The notes under the pieces: model-generated
Database searches by the model: none
Told to the model about the DNA's origin: nothing
Seen by the model: the letters and a program-made list of their open reading frames with translations, nothing else
Assembly: GCA_904066235.2 (NCBI GenBank)
Contig: CAJFCV020000001.1
Location: 14,751,291 to 14,815,290 of the forward strand
DNA length: 64,000 nucleotides
Direction: 5' to 3'
Source: Bursaphelenchus xylophilus
Taxonomy: Eukaryota; Nematoda; Chromadorea; Rhabditida; Aphelenchoididae
In this document: positions 23,868 through 34,535 of the stretch, one piece after another
How positions within the stretch are numbered: the first letter of the stretch is position 1
Layout of the letters: every line of letters begins with the position of its first letter
Translations under genes and position numbers: made by a program

Positions 23868-24820
23868 CTAGTCCAGCAAAAAAGTCCGCGGAATGGCTGC
23901 ACTGTGCTGTTCGCGCATGCACTGTGCATTTTTCGGCGCGCACAGTGCAAATTATAGGGTGCGCGCGACGGAATTGGGGGCACAGTGCGAAAAGACGTTT
24001 CAAAGTCATTGCACAGTGCAAAAAGTCCCCTTTTTTTGGGTTTGCACGGTGCGCTTGGTTTCGGCCGGATTTCGGCGACGGCGCACGGTGCGGTTGGCTC
24101 CCCGGTTGGATGCACAGTGCGGACTTCAAATTACGCTTAGGAGGTTAATAACTACAGTAAATTAGGACATTGCTCGACTAAAGTGCATGATAATTATAAA
24201 ATGATGACTGTAGAAAGGATTGTGTATTCAGTGGAGTTTTCTAGGGTTGTTTTACACCAAAAATGTTGTCATACAATAATTTTTGCACTTTCTGAGTGCA
24301 TTTTTTGTGAAAAAAGACCATTTTTTTGACTCTACAAAGGTGTTGACAACTTTATTGACTCAATAATATATTTTGAGTCTTTCAAGTGTAAATTTACTAT
24401 CATTAATTCAAGATTACACAGTAAAAAGCTCAATCTCCGGCGCGCCGCACAGTGCCAACCGAAGGAAACTTTGGGCTGCACTGTGCGCATATGTGCTTTT
24501 TTCCCCCCAAAATCATTCCGCACTGTGCAATCAAGTCAAAAAACGAACGATTTCCCAAGCGGCAGCCCCAATTTCGGCGACATGTCGCAAGAAATTTCGA
24601 TTTTCCTTCAAAAATCGCTGCGATTTCCAAGGCGAAACAGAAATCCAACTTGCACTGTGCGAAAAGCCAAGAAATGGCCGCACAGTGCCGATTTTGGCAT
24701 TTGCACTGTGCAAAATTCAAATGCACAGTGCGAAAAGTCAATCGCGGGGTCTGCACTGTTCTGATTCGAAACTGCACTGTGCGGGGTGCGAAATCCATTC
24801 CGCGGACTTTTTTGCTGGAC
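23868..24820. mobile_element. TIR element E5, CTAGTCCAGCAAAAAAGTCC termini, 953 bp
   Basis: Left end CTAGTCCAGCAAAAAAGTCC; the right end matches inversely but lacks the last TAG where E6 starts. The interior has palindromes at both ends and an AT-rich middle (24120-24445) with no frame. It is the longest member of the chain. Confidence 0.78.
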
Positions 24821-24822
24821 TA

Positions 24823-25082
24823 CTAGGCGGGCCAAAAAGTCTTGACATGTTTTCGCACCGTGCGGGCGCATAAATTCGGTGTCGCGACGAGGTGTCGCGC
24901 GATAAAACCTTTGGCGGGGTGCGAATGAAGAACGCACTGTGCGTTGTTTGCCCTTTTTCAAAACAATCTTTTTGCACTGTGCGGGGTCGCATTGCACCCT
25001 AAATTTTTCTTGTCGCCGCGCGACAAATTTCATGCACGACGGCGCACTGTGCAGACATGTCAAGACTTTTTGGCCCGCCTAG
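24823..25082. mobile_element. TIR element E6, second copy of the CTAGGCGGGCC family
   Basis: The same termini as E2, in the same order and with closely matching interior (GGTGTCGCGACGAGGTGTCG, AACGCACTGTGCGTTGTT). TA flanks both ends. Confidence 0.87.
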
Positions 25083-25272
25083 TAAGAGCGAATGGAAAAA
25101 CCGCACAGTGCAGATCAAAAAACTCAGCAACTGCACAGTGCAATTTGAAAATAATTTGATTGCACTGTGCAAAGGATTGTCGCAAAATTTGCACAGTGCA
25201 AAATGAGGAATGAGAATGAGCAGAATGACTGCACAGTGAAGATCAAAGAAAAGCTCATCAACTGCACAGTGC

Positions 25273-25571
25273 AAAATTCATTTTATCTTTGAATTTCAAA
25301 GTTAATTTTGCCCGTATTTCATTAGAAAGATATCGAAATAATTAAAACTGGAGCAATTACAAGACCGAAAAGCCCTCCGCGCGACAATATAAACACGATC
25401 CGACTTTTTTCCGGTTGGTTAATTATTTATGCGCACCTGTTGCGGAACAGAAACAATGTCAAGTGGAAGTTCAAGGGCGCTAATTAATCGAATAAAAATT
25501 GATCTATTAATTCAATCTTGCCTGCTGATTACTCGAGATTGTGATCTTGTTGTAAAGTAAATTTTGTTCTT
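25273..25571. other. Spacer
   Basis: AT-rich; no gene or element recognised. Confidence 0.35.
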
Positions 25572-26357
25572 TGCACTGTGCACTCCTAAAAAAATATTTT
25601 TGGGGTTTGTATAGTGCGGTAAATAAAAACAAATTTTGCACAGTGCAAGGGGCAAATTTTCGATTGCACTGTGCGAAAGTTTATCGCTTTTTATAATATT
25701 TTGCACTGTGCAAAAAGAGAATTTTTATTTTGCACTGTGCAAAGAGAGAGAGAGAGAAGGTTTTTCATTCGTTGCTGCACGGTGCAATAGGAAATTTTTG
25801 ACTGCACAGTCAAGAAATTTAAGATTTTTGTTTTGAACCGTGCGGCAGCGACACGTCTGTTTCTTTGCACTGTGCAATTTGTACGACCTTTTTCTTTCAC
25901 CGCACAGTGCAATTTGCTTCGAAATTATTTTGCACAGTGCAATCTTCAATCTTTTCAACTGCACTGTGCAATTTGTACGACCTTTTTCTTTCACCGCACA
26001 GTGCAATTTGCTTCGAAATTATTTTGCACAGTGCAATCTTCAATTTTTTTAATTTTCTAACAGCACTGTGCAATTTGTACGACATTTTTCTTTCCGCCGC
26101 ACAGTGCAATTTGCTTCGAAATTATTTTGCACAGTGCAATCCTGAATTTTTCTAACCGCACTGTGCAATTTTTGAGATCTTTTTCCTTCCGCCGCACAGT
26201 GCAATTTGCTTCGAAATTATTTTGTACAGTGCAATCTTCAATTTTTCCGACTGCACTGTGCAATTTGTGCGACCTTTTTCTTTCCGCCGCACAGTGCAGT
26301 TTGCTTCGAAATTATTTTGCACAGTGCAATGTTCAATTTTTAAGAACTGCACTGTGC
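25572..26357. repeat. GCACNGTGC array with five ~93-103-bp tandem units
   Basis: From 25867 a unit (GCACTGTGCAATTTGTACGA, TTTTTCTTTC, GCACAGTGCAATTTGCTTCG, AAATTATTTTGCACAGTGCA) repeats at about 25867, 25970, 26063, 26158 and 26254 with small differences. Each unit holds three palindromes, so this is a true tandem repeat built on them. Confidence 0.92.
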
Positions 26358-26772
26358 GGAATAAAAATTTTAAAAAAGTGTTAATCGTAAGAAAATAAAA
26401 TTAAGAAGTATTTGACGAATAAGGAAGAACACTAACAACTCTAATAAAAGTTTTGGATGAAGATACGAAGCGATAATTATAAATCAACTTTTTTAATTGT
26501 AAATCCGAAAAGCGAATCGGCATTGTAAAAACTGGAGCTATTAGGGAGGCAACGCGTAAGTGGGAGCAATCAAGTAAACTGGAAAGAAGGCTTTCGCGGT
26601 GGGACCTCAATTTGTAATAGGATAAAAAAAGTATGGCAAAAAATTTTTCAATATATGAAATTTAAAAATTGATAGATTTTTGCAGATTTATACAACGTTT
26701 ACAAAATTTCACCGATGAATTTTTCATTTCATCAACAATTTTCGTCGATGAAATTTGATAAAATCGATCTTT
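26358..26772. other. Spacer with one TTTCGCGGTGGGACCT motif
   Basis: The motif at 26592-26607 matches the intronic TTTTCGTGGTGGGAC element of hsr-9 and usp-48, but no gene was recognised around it. Confidence 0.35.
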
Positions 26773-27210
26773 TTTAAAAGACGATTTCTGAGTCAGTGCA
26801 TCAGCCGTCCGTTAGGCGTGGACATAGGAAAAAATCGAGTTTGAGTTTTTTGCATCAAAATGACTGTTGGTAGGTGCTTTACAAAAGCGAACAATATTTT
26901 TTCCTAAAACTTTCAACAAGGTACCATTTTTTACAATTTACTGTTTTTGAAGTAATTGTTCACAACTGTCGTATCTTACCTTGAAATGCAATAATTCCGC
27001 GGCCTACTACGTTTTCGGCCCTTGCAAAGATGATGGAAGAATTATTTTTGGTCTCTTCCTACTGTAACATACCGTAATACCATATCGGCCGTAAAAAAAG
27101 GGCCGTAAAATCTTTGTTTCTGAAAACCCACAGCTGATTTTTTGATATGTTAATCAGCATAAAATTCTGCTCTAGACGCAATCAAAAAAAGTGTAAAAAA
27201 GTGAATGACA

Positions 27211-27282
27211 AATTTCGTGGTATAGTGGTTAGTGGTCGGGACTACCAATCCAGCCTCCCAGGTTCGATTCCGGGTGGGTGCA
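27211..27282 (+). repeat. tRNA-derived core, left arm of F1
   Basis: TGGTATAGTGGTTAGTGG (A-box type) and GGTTCGATTCC (B-box) are correctly spaced and an anticodon-like loop CTACCAA is present. The 3' end reads GGGTGCA, but the 5' side (AATTTCG) cannot pair with it, so this is not a functional tRNA gene. Confidence 0.75.
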
Positions 27283-27732
27283 AATCTCGAAAAAATACTG
27301 GAAATCGATTTTAATGCAACAAGCAGAGCTATTTGATTAATACTAAGTAATTTTGGACAACAACGATACCTGTATGGGAGCCTAAAACGGATTTTTAAAA
27401 AATTTTCGAGGCTGAATACGTGAAAAATAAAACGGCTTCAAACCGGTTGAAATTGATAGGACTTACTCTAGGGCTAATTATAAGACACTTTCCCGTTAAC
27501 TTTTTTTGGGATCTTACTGTATCGTGGATTACTGTAACATAGAACTTATTCCCGTAAACCGCGGTTTACTTCAGAATTCTCGCACAAAATTTTTAGTTTT
27601 TTAGTTAGATATTTTAAAAAGAAAGCAAAGATCCACTCTTAGTGTACAAATTAAAATTTTCCCGGGTCTTCAATGTGTGTTGACGTTATCAACAACTGTC
27701 AAACTGCGTGAGATTACTCAGGTGTTTCAAGT

Positions 27733-27967
27733 CGTACCGCACGTCAATCCAGCGCATTTCCTGAACCGTTTCGAAACTTCGTACCGTTTTCATTGGTTTA
27801 AAAGAGAGACGAAATGTCGCGAAATTATCGGCACTTTTTCTCGCCCGAAATAATTGTTTTTTTCTCGAAAAGGAAGAAGAAAGATAAGAAAATGCGTTTT
27901 ATCGGATTTTGAACGAATCACCAAAAAAGGGGCGGGAAATTTTTTCTTCTATTTTGGATTGACGTGT
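27733..27967. mobile_element. Short element with ACGTCAATCCAG termini inside F1
   Basis: It begins CGTCAATCCAGCGCATTT and ends TTGGATTGACG. A closely matching copy interrupts the hsr-9 fragment at 43516-43755, showing an independent mobile unit. Confidence 0.7.
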
Positions 27968-28340
27968 ACCGCCATATAAAAAATATTTATACGCAACCCA
28001 AGCCTTTCTTAATCATTTTAAACGTAATGGTGGGGGTTCGAGCTTTCCGCGCTATGTGGTACACAAAAAACGGAATCGTGTTTCACGTTACAGTAATCCT
28101 CGATACAGTAAGATCCCAAAAAAGTTAACAGGAAAGTGTCTTATAATTAGCCCTAGAGTAAGTCCTATCAATTTCAACCGGTTTGAAGCCGTTTTATTTT
28201 TCACGTATTCAGCCTCGAAAATTTTAAAAAATCCGTTTTAAGTTCCCATACAGGTGCCGTTATTGTCCAAATTTGCTTAGTGTCAATCAAATATCTTTGA
28301 TTGTTCCATTAGAGTCGATTTCAAGTATTTTTTCGAGATT

Positions 28341-28412
28341 TGCACCCACCCGGAATCGAACCTGCGAGGCTGGATTGGTAGTCCCGACCACTAACCACTA
28401 TACCACGAAATT
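28341..28412 (-). repeat. tRNA-derived core, right arm of F1
   Basis: Reverse-complement counterpart of 27211-27282, differing at a few bases (CCTCGCAGG for CCTCCCAGG on the sense of the core). Confidence 0.75.
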
Positions 28413-29276
28413 TGTCATTCACTTTTTTGAACTTTTTTTGATTGCGTCTAGAGCAGAATTGTACGCTGATTAACATATCAAAAAATCAGCTGTGGGTTTT
28501 CAGAAACAAAGATTTTACGGCCGTTTTTTCGCGGCCGATACGGTATTGCGGTATGTTACAGTAGGAAAATCGGAAAAATAATGATTCCATCGTCACCGCA
28601 AGGGTCAAAAACTTCAGTAACCATCAAATCATCGCACAGTAAGGTAAGGTACGACAGCTGGAGGCGATTACTTCTAAAACAGTAAATTGTAAAAAAATAT
28701 ACCTTGATGAAGGTTTTGGGAAAAAATATTGTTCGCTTTTGCTTAGCCCCTTCCAACAGTCATTCTAATGCAGAAAACTCAAAATCGATTTTTTCCTATG
28801 TCCACGGCTGACGCACTGACTCAGAAATCGTCTTTTAAAAGACACTTCGCGAGTTGCTGAAGCAGGCTCAAATGGGGGTCTGCCCTAGAATTTGACCCCC
28901 ACTTTTTTCTGTCTCATCTGATGACATATAGGCTGTTAAACAACTTGGTGAATTTTTTTCGAAAAATTCATCATCACGACCGAGATATGACATATTCATT
29001 GAATTTCGTTTAATGTGATATGTTGTGCTAATTTAATGCCGGAACATCGCAGAACTGAGTACACATACGTTATAGGCCATGCTGAACAACTTTGTAATTG
29101 ACCCCAAGTTTGTCAGGTTACTGTAACATACCGTAACGCCCATGCTCAATCAAAAAATCTCGATTTTCTCGATTTTTTTCAATAATTTTCTCGGAATTTT
29201 TTTGCATTTTTGGAATCAGCATCAAATTCTGCATCGGATAGACTATATGCGCATCTCCAGATAGGTGTACAAAAAT

Positions 29277-29346
29277 GTCGTGGCGCAACCGGTAGTGGGT
29301 CGGACTACCATTCAAAAGGTCCCGGGTTCGAGTCCGGGTGGAAGCA
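29277..29346 (+). repeat. tRNA-derived core, left arm of F2
   Basis: TGGCGCAACCGGTAGTGGG and GGGTTCGAGTCC are A- and B-box-like. The 3' GGAAGCA lacks a pairing 5' acceptor strand and the anticodon stem is poor. A pol III-type SINE-like core is likely. Confidence 0.72.
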
Positions 29347-30207
29347 AAAATGCTCAAACGCGCTGGAAATTGTCCCCAAACAGTTTAAATCTATTGGAAC
29401 TGTGGTAAAAATAAAGAATAATTAACATTGTTCCCTAAAAAGGCCAAATTTTGGATTTTACGAAATTTTTGAAAATCATGATTTTTGTGGGCCCAAATCT
29501 GCCGAAGAAATGAAAATTTTTTGTAAGCGATTTTTTTGTTTAGAAACAACGCATGGCACGTAAAAAGAGTATTCCTCAAAGGATTTTGTTCAATTTTGCC
29601 CAAATCACCAAAAAGTTGAACTTTTTCGTTTTAATCGGAGAGCACCGCCAGAACCCAGTAAGCCGAAGTGACGTCATTCAAACGTGGATACACATGTTTT
29701 CCACTATGGGGAGTCGAATTTTTAGCAAATTTTACAAGATTGAATACTGTAACATCATGAAATATGTGAATATCTACAAATTTTCAAATGTAAAATTTTT
29801 TGTGGGAAGTTTTCGCGGCTATTAGAAAGATATTCGAAGGCAGCGCAAAATAGTGCTCTAGAAAATTGGAAATGTTTGCGCGTAAGGACTCCTAAAAGTC
29901 ATTATTTCAATTTTTTGTCAAATGCCAAAATACGAAATTTTTTTAGTGTTTTGGGCAAAATTGAACGAAATCCTTTGAGGAATACTCTTTTTACGTGCCA
30001 TGCGTTGTTTCTAAACAAAAAAATCGCTTACAAAAAATTTTCATTTCTTCGGCAGATTTGGGCCCACAAAAATCATGATTTTCAAAAATTTCGTAAAATC
30101 CAAAATTTGGCCTTTTTAGGGAACAATGTTAATTATTCTTTATTTTTACCACAGTTCCAATAGATTTAAACTGTTTGGGGACAATTTCCAGCGCGTTTGA
30201 GCATTTT

Positions 30208-30277
30208 TGCTTCCACCCGGACTCGAACCCGGGACCTTTTGAATGGTAGTCCGACCCACTACCGGTTGCGCCACGAC
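30208..30277 (-). repeat. tRNA-derived core, right arm of F2
   Basis: Exact inverted counterpart of the left-arm core. Confidence 0.72.
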
Positions 30278-30962
30278 ATTTTTGTACACCTATCTGGAGA
30301 TGCGCATATAGTCTATCCGATGCAGAATTTGATGCTGATTCCAAAAATGCAAAAAAATTCCGAGAAAATTATTGAAAAAAATCGAGAAAATCGAGATTTT
30401 TTGATTGAGCATGGGCGTTACGGTATGTTACAGTAACCTGACAAACTTGGGGTCAATTACAAAGTTGTTCAGCATGGCCTATAAAGTATGTGTACTCAGT
30501 TCTGCGATGTTTCGGCCATAAATTAGCACAATATATCACATTAAACGAAATTCAATAAATATGTCATATCTCGGTCATGATGACGAATTTTTCGAAAAAA
30601 ATTCACCAAGTTGTTTAACAGCCTATATGTCATCAGATGAGACAGAAAAAAGTGGGGGTCAAATTCTAGGGCAGACCCTCCTTCCACAACTGGCGAAGTC
30701 TCTTTTAACAAAAAAATTAGCAGCAACAACAAGAGATAAAAAAACTCAAAATTCAATGATGAATTCCATCGATGAAATTCTAAAATTCCTTGTAAAAACC
30801 CTATGAATGCATCAAATCACTCCATTAGGGTTCACGGAACGCTAAAACTCCAAAAACTTTAGCAAAAATGACTTCTCCATCCGCGAAAAGAGCGGTGGAT
30901 CCCGCGCTAATGGAGCCGGCACGCGAATCAATTAACAAAACCCATCTTCTTCCCCCCTCCAG

Positions 30963-31072
30963 GAACATCTTCAGATTCGTTATTCAACGGCGAAAATGTT
31001 GGCGGAAACGTTTCGGCTTCCGCAACGGGGTCGTTGCCGTTGTTTTTCGATGACCCATGTGATTTCCGTTGA
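30963..31072 (+). CDS. Possible 3' exon, gene unknown
   Basis: After CCCCTCCAG the frame (phase 1) reads TSSDSLFNGENVGGNVSASA and ends FDDPCDFR before TGA at 31072. The composition is protein-like, but no upstream exon was found. The start may lie in the GC-rich stretch 30865-30960. Confidence 0.27.
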
Positions 31073-31129
31073 TGCAAACATGATTTTTAACATTAAAAAA
31101 TTTATTGAAATACTACTTGAAAAATTGGT

Positions 31130-31800
31130 TGCACCGTGCGGCGAGTAAAAGGAAATGCACTGTGCAAAAGGAATTGAGTGGCTTGCACGGTGCGGGGGAT
31201 TGTCGCAGGGTTCGCACGGTGCGAAAATCAAAAAAGACTTTTCGCACTGTGCAAAAGGAATTGAGTGGCTTGCACAGTGCGGAGAATTGTCGCAAGGTTT
31301 GCACGGTGCAAAAATAAAAAAAATTTCGCACTGTGCAAAAGATTAACCGACAATCCGCACAGTGCAAAAAGACAAAAACGCTTGCACGGTGCGGAGGATT
31401 GTCGCAGGGTTCGCACGGTGCGAAAATCAAAAAAGATTTTTCGCACTGTGCAAACATTACCCGGCAATTCGCACAGTGCAAAATGACAAAAACGGTTGCA
31501 CGGTGCGGAGAATTGTCGCAGGGTTCGCACGGTGCGAAAATCAAGAAAGAATTTTCGCACTGTGCAAAAGGAATTGAGTGGCTTGCACGGTGCGGGGGAT
31601 TGTCGCAGGCTTTGCACGGTGCGAAAATCAAGAAAGATTTTTTGCACTGTGCAAAAAGACAAAACGGTTGCACGGTGCGGGGGATTGTCGCAGGGTTTGC
31701 ACAGTGCGAAAATCAAAAAAATTTCGCACGGTGCAAAACATTATCCAACAATTCGCACTGTGCAAAATGACAAAAACGGTTGCACGGTGCGAACTCAAAT
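31130..31800. repeat. GCACNGTGC palindrome array with ATTGTCGCAGG spacers
   Basis: About 28 palindromes. A block (palindrome, GGATTGTCGCAGG, palindrome, AAAATCAAAAAAGA, palindrome, AAAGGAATTGAGTGGCTT) recurs five or six times with drift. Confidence 0.9.
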
Positions 31801-32192
31801 CTTTATTTATTTTTTTACTTTTCATCAATAAACCACGATTTCACCGATGAAAAAAAACTCAAGAAACGATTACGCTCCAAATCGCAACATTTGAGCGGAT
31901 ATCGACAGAATAAATACTACCCTTTCCTTACAAATAGTCAACGTTTTCATCGCTGAAAATGGGAATAAATCAAAACAAACTGAACAAAAGTACGTCGACA
32001 TTAATAACACCGGGAGAAAGTCATGTCGACGGACGTTATGCCCGCGTTTAGCGGGGTAATTTGTTACGAAACCGGTGGAATTTGTCATTTATATTAATCA
32101 TGGGGTAATATCTCCATTTATTCAACAAGAAACAGAGGAGAAAAAATCTTGCAAAGGTCTGTAAAGTGATGGAAGAGTATCAAATCGGTGAT
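31801..32192. other. 3' flank of GPN1 gene
   Basis: No second gene recognised. Confidence 0.4.
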
Positions 32193-33456
32193 TTATTGAT
32201 GAGGGACGTCTTTTTCCTTCAGGGTCAATTCCCCAAGCTTTTCCAAGGATTCGGATTGCTGAATTTTTTCCACTTTATCCTTTTTAATTTTGTTGTACAT
32301 AGGCAAATAGTCATCGTAATACTCCTGCTTGCATTTTTCGATTACTTGTAGCACCTGAAATGGCATATTGTACATGATGAAATCAAATTTTATATTATCC
32401 TAGATCATAAAAATCATACCAGAACCAAGAAGCCCGTCTGAATAGATGGCAAACATCCTAAACACCGAAAAATCCAAAAATCAACTCACTTCTTCCATTC
32501 CCTCTCCAGTCATCGACGAAACCGTAGCAGTATTAAGGTTACTGTAGAAAGTGTCCAAAACCAAACTCAATGAACGTGTAAAGTCTCCCATATAAGTTGG
32601 ATTGGCTTTGTGAATGTCCTCATGCAGCGACTCAAAGTCAGTCATCCATTTCTTCGCGAAATCCGGCTTCACAACATCCGCCTAAAATCAGATGTCTAAA
32701 ACAATATAAACCCACCTTGTTGAACACAATGAAGAACGGGAGCTTAGTTCTGAATAAAATAGAACACGCATATAGCATATTGGACATAAAAGTGGTCGGA
32801 TTTGTCGCACGAGCAGTGTCCACAACGTATGCGATAACCGTAGGGTGGGTGGAAGCCAAGGTGTCCGTAATAATCGAGCCACTGGCACTCCAGGTGAAGG
32901 CTTCAATTTGTCCGGGTGTGTCAAAGAGGAAGTATGGGACCTGATCTGCCCTTTTGGCCAACAATTCCAACACCTAAACAAGTGTTTCATGAGAAATTTG
33001 GCAATCTTGTTACATTGCAGACACTAAAAGCAGAGGATAAATTTAAAATGCTCCTACCTGATTGAATCGAGTGCAGATCAAGTTCAAACATGTCATAATA
33101 GCACCATTAGGGCCCAGGCCATATTCCTTCATGATTGCTTTGTAGTCGACGGTGTCACGGATGTCAATGTTCGCTGGATAATGGACTTGGTTCACAGCTG
33201 GATCAAGGTTCACGACGTATGGAAAACTGTTTCGGGCATGTAAATAAGCCGTCAATCTCTGAAATACAAATAGTTTTTAAAATTATTTAGAAAATAATAA
33301 GAGCATGAGAGCCTTTAGGACGATTTTATCTTATATTACCCATACCTGAACAAACGACGATTTTCCAGAGCCCGCCATTCCAAGAACAAGCACACATGGT
33401 GCTCCAGAATTCTGCTTTGGAGCTTCTGATGATGAGGACGTTGAAGATTCAGCCAT
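32193..33456 (-). CDS. gop-2: GPN-loop GTPase 1 (GPN1/XAB1; C. elegans GOP-2)
   Basis: Five exons, 33346-33456, 33058-33258, 32716-32973, 32490-32681 and 32193-32354, join in phase to 307 residues. Motifs are all present: P-loop GMAGSGKS (26-33), the diagnostic GPN tripeptide in GLGPNG (84-89), DTPGQ (122-126) and NKAD (189-192). A basic Lys/Glu-rich tail ends DVPHQ. GPN1 works with GPN3 in assembly and nuclear import of RNA polymerase II. The TAA stop sits inside AATAAA on the minus strand. The gene is divergent from the CFDP1 homologue, with 200 bases between start codons. Confidence 0.95.
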
Positions 33457-33517
33457 AACTAACTAATATTCCACCAGCTTCAACAAAAAACAAGAATTCA
33501 GCGAAAACAATTTTAAC

Positions 33518-33566
33518 CGAGTCAAGTCTTCCCTTTCATGTGAAATTGAGTCAACTCTCCCTCTCA
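33518..33566 (+). promoter_or_regulatory. Paired GTCAAGTCTTCCC / GTCAACTCTCCC motifs in a bidirectional promoter
   Basis: GAGTCAAGTCTTCCCTTTCATG and GAGTCAACTCTCCCTCTCATG follow each other in the 200-base interval between the GPN1 and CFDP1 start codons. Their repetition and their presence near other gene starts suggest a shared promoter element. Confidence 0.5.
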
Positions 33567-33656
33567 TGTTTCCTCGTTTCCAACATAACTTTACAGACAT
33601 TTTTCTCGAGTCTTTCGTTTGTTCCAATACGAGTATTTGTTGTTGATTGTTGAGAG

Positions 33657-34412
33657 ATGAGTTTGTTGGACGTTGAAGACAGTTATAACAGTGATGAAGA
33701 CGAGGATTATGTGGAGCCAGCTGATGCCCCGCAAAATGTAAATGCAGATCTCATTGCCAAGGCCGAAGAAAAGGAGAAGAAAGTGGAGGATAAGCCAACC
33801 AAGTACGTTCTGTTCTTGCCAGTTGTTTTGACTTTTAGGCGAAACTTTATGATTTATATTGTATTAGACGTCTAAGGTCGGATGTGTAAGATAATGTACG
33901 AAAAGCTATTTGAAATAAAGGAATTTGATGGCTAAAAGATAATCATGACTATTTCAGAGATGCGGATGAGCTGTGGGCCGATTTTTTAAAGGATGATGAC
34001 GCTTCCACTAGCGAAACAAAGGAAGAGAAGCCAAAAGAGGAAGAAAAAGTGGTAAAGGTCTATGATTTTGCTGGAGAACGGGTAGAGTAAGTTAATTTTT
34101 TTGTTTCTACCTTCTGTCTTTAGAGTTGAGACCAAAATAAAGCCGGGATCTAATCCATTCAAACGTGCGGCACCCAAATCTGGCTTGGATTCGGTTCTGT
34201 CCGCATTGAAGAAACCGAAGAAAATGACAGTATTGGACAAATCCAAACATGATTGGGGAAAGTTTGTAGAGGAAGAAAACATTGAGGCCGAGTTGGAGAA
34301 GCACAAGAAGAGTAAGGACAGCTTCTTGGACAAACAAAAGTTCATTTCGTCGGTGGATCAGAGCAAATTTGAGAGGGAACGACAGCAAAGGGAGCAAACC
34401 CGACAGAGATAA
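33657..34412 (+). CDS. CFDP1/BCNT (SWC5-like) chromatin-remodelling subunit
   Basis: Three exons, 33657-33802, 33958-34086 and 34124-34412, join to 187 residues. The N-terminal half is acidic (DSYNSDEDEDYVEP). The C-terminal half is a BCNT-C domain: KMTVLDKSKHDWGKFVEEE, then DSFLDKQKFISSVDQSKFE, with the invariant DW and FL spacing of CFDP1/Swc5. Swc5 activates SWR1-type complexes that exchange H2A.Z. It is tail-to-tail with rps-19, with 123 bases between the stops. Confidence 0.92.
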
Positions 34413-34535
34413 TTCTCAACCGACGGTACTTCCTATGCGTATCTCACTTTTCACTTTTTTGTTATCTAATTTAATAAATCCGAGACGTTCACATTTAATA
34501 ACCGTTTACTTTCAACAAATAACAAACAAAAGAAT

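Larger units (their letters stand above)
22585..25272. repeat. GCACNGTGC palindromes spread through a chain of TIR elements
   Basis: Palindromes occur before, inside and after six tandemly placed inverted-repeat elements (22981-25082). Two flanking blocks (22640-22980 and 25084-25272) share AACTGCACAGTGCAAT..TTGTCGCAAAATTTGCAC units and look like two halves of one array opened by insertion of the element chain. Confidence 0.8.
26773..28848. mobile_element. Foldback element F1 with tRNA-like core in both arms
   Basis: The left arm starts TTTTTTAAAAGACGATTTCT and the right arm ends with its inverse (28818-28848). Long stretches match inversely, including GTTAATCAGC..CTCTAGACGCAATC and the tRNA-like core (27211-27282 and 28341-28412). 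The centre carries a separate 235-bp element (27733-27967) with ACGTCAATCCAG termini. No protein frame is visible. Confidence 0.85.
28830..30722. mobile_element. Foldback element F2 with a different tRNA-like core
   Basis: Arms (about 28830-29640 and 29925-30722) match inversely almost throughout; the run at 29391-29603 recurs inverted at 29951-30163. Ends share TTTTAAAAGA with F1, which F2 abuts. The spacer of about 290 bases at the centre is unique. No coding capacity is supported. Confidence 0.88.

Noticed and set aside
208..26357. CRISPR array
   Set aside because: The repeat is only 9-11 bp with a variable centre, spacers vary widely and are partly duplicated, no cas genes are present and the genome is eukaryotic.
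27211..30277. Functional tRNA genes
   Set aside because: A- and B-boxes are present but the acceptor stems do not pair and the anticodon stems are weak; each lies in an inverted copy inside a foldback element.
28056..30436. Small protein frames inside the foldback elements
   Set aside because: They are identical on both arms because the arms are inverted copies, and their translation of the tRNA-like core (STRTRTRDLLNG) is a known artefact type.
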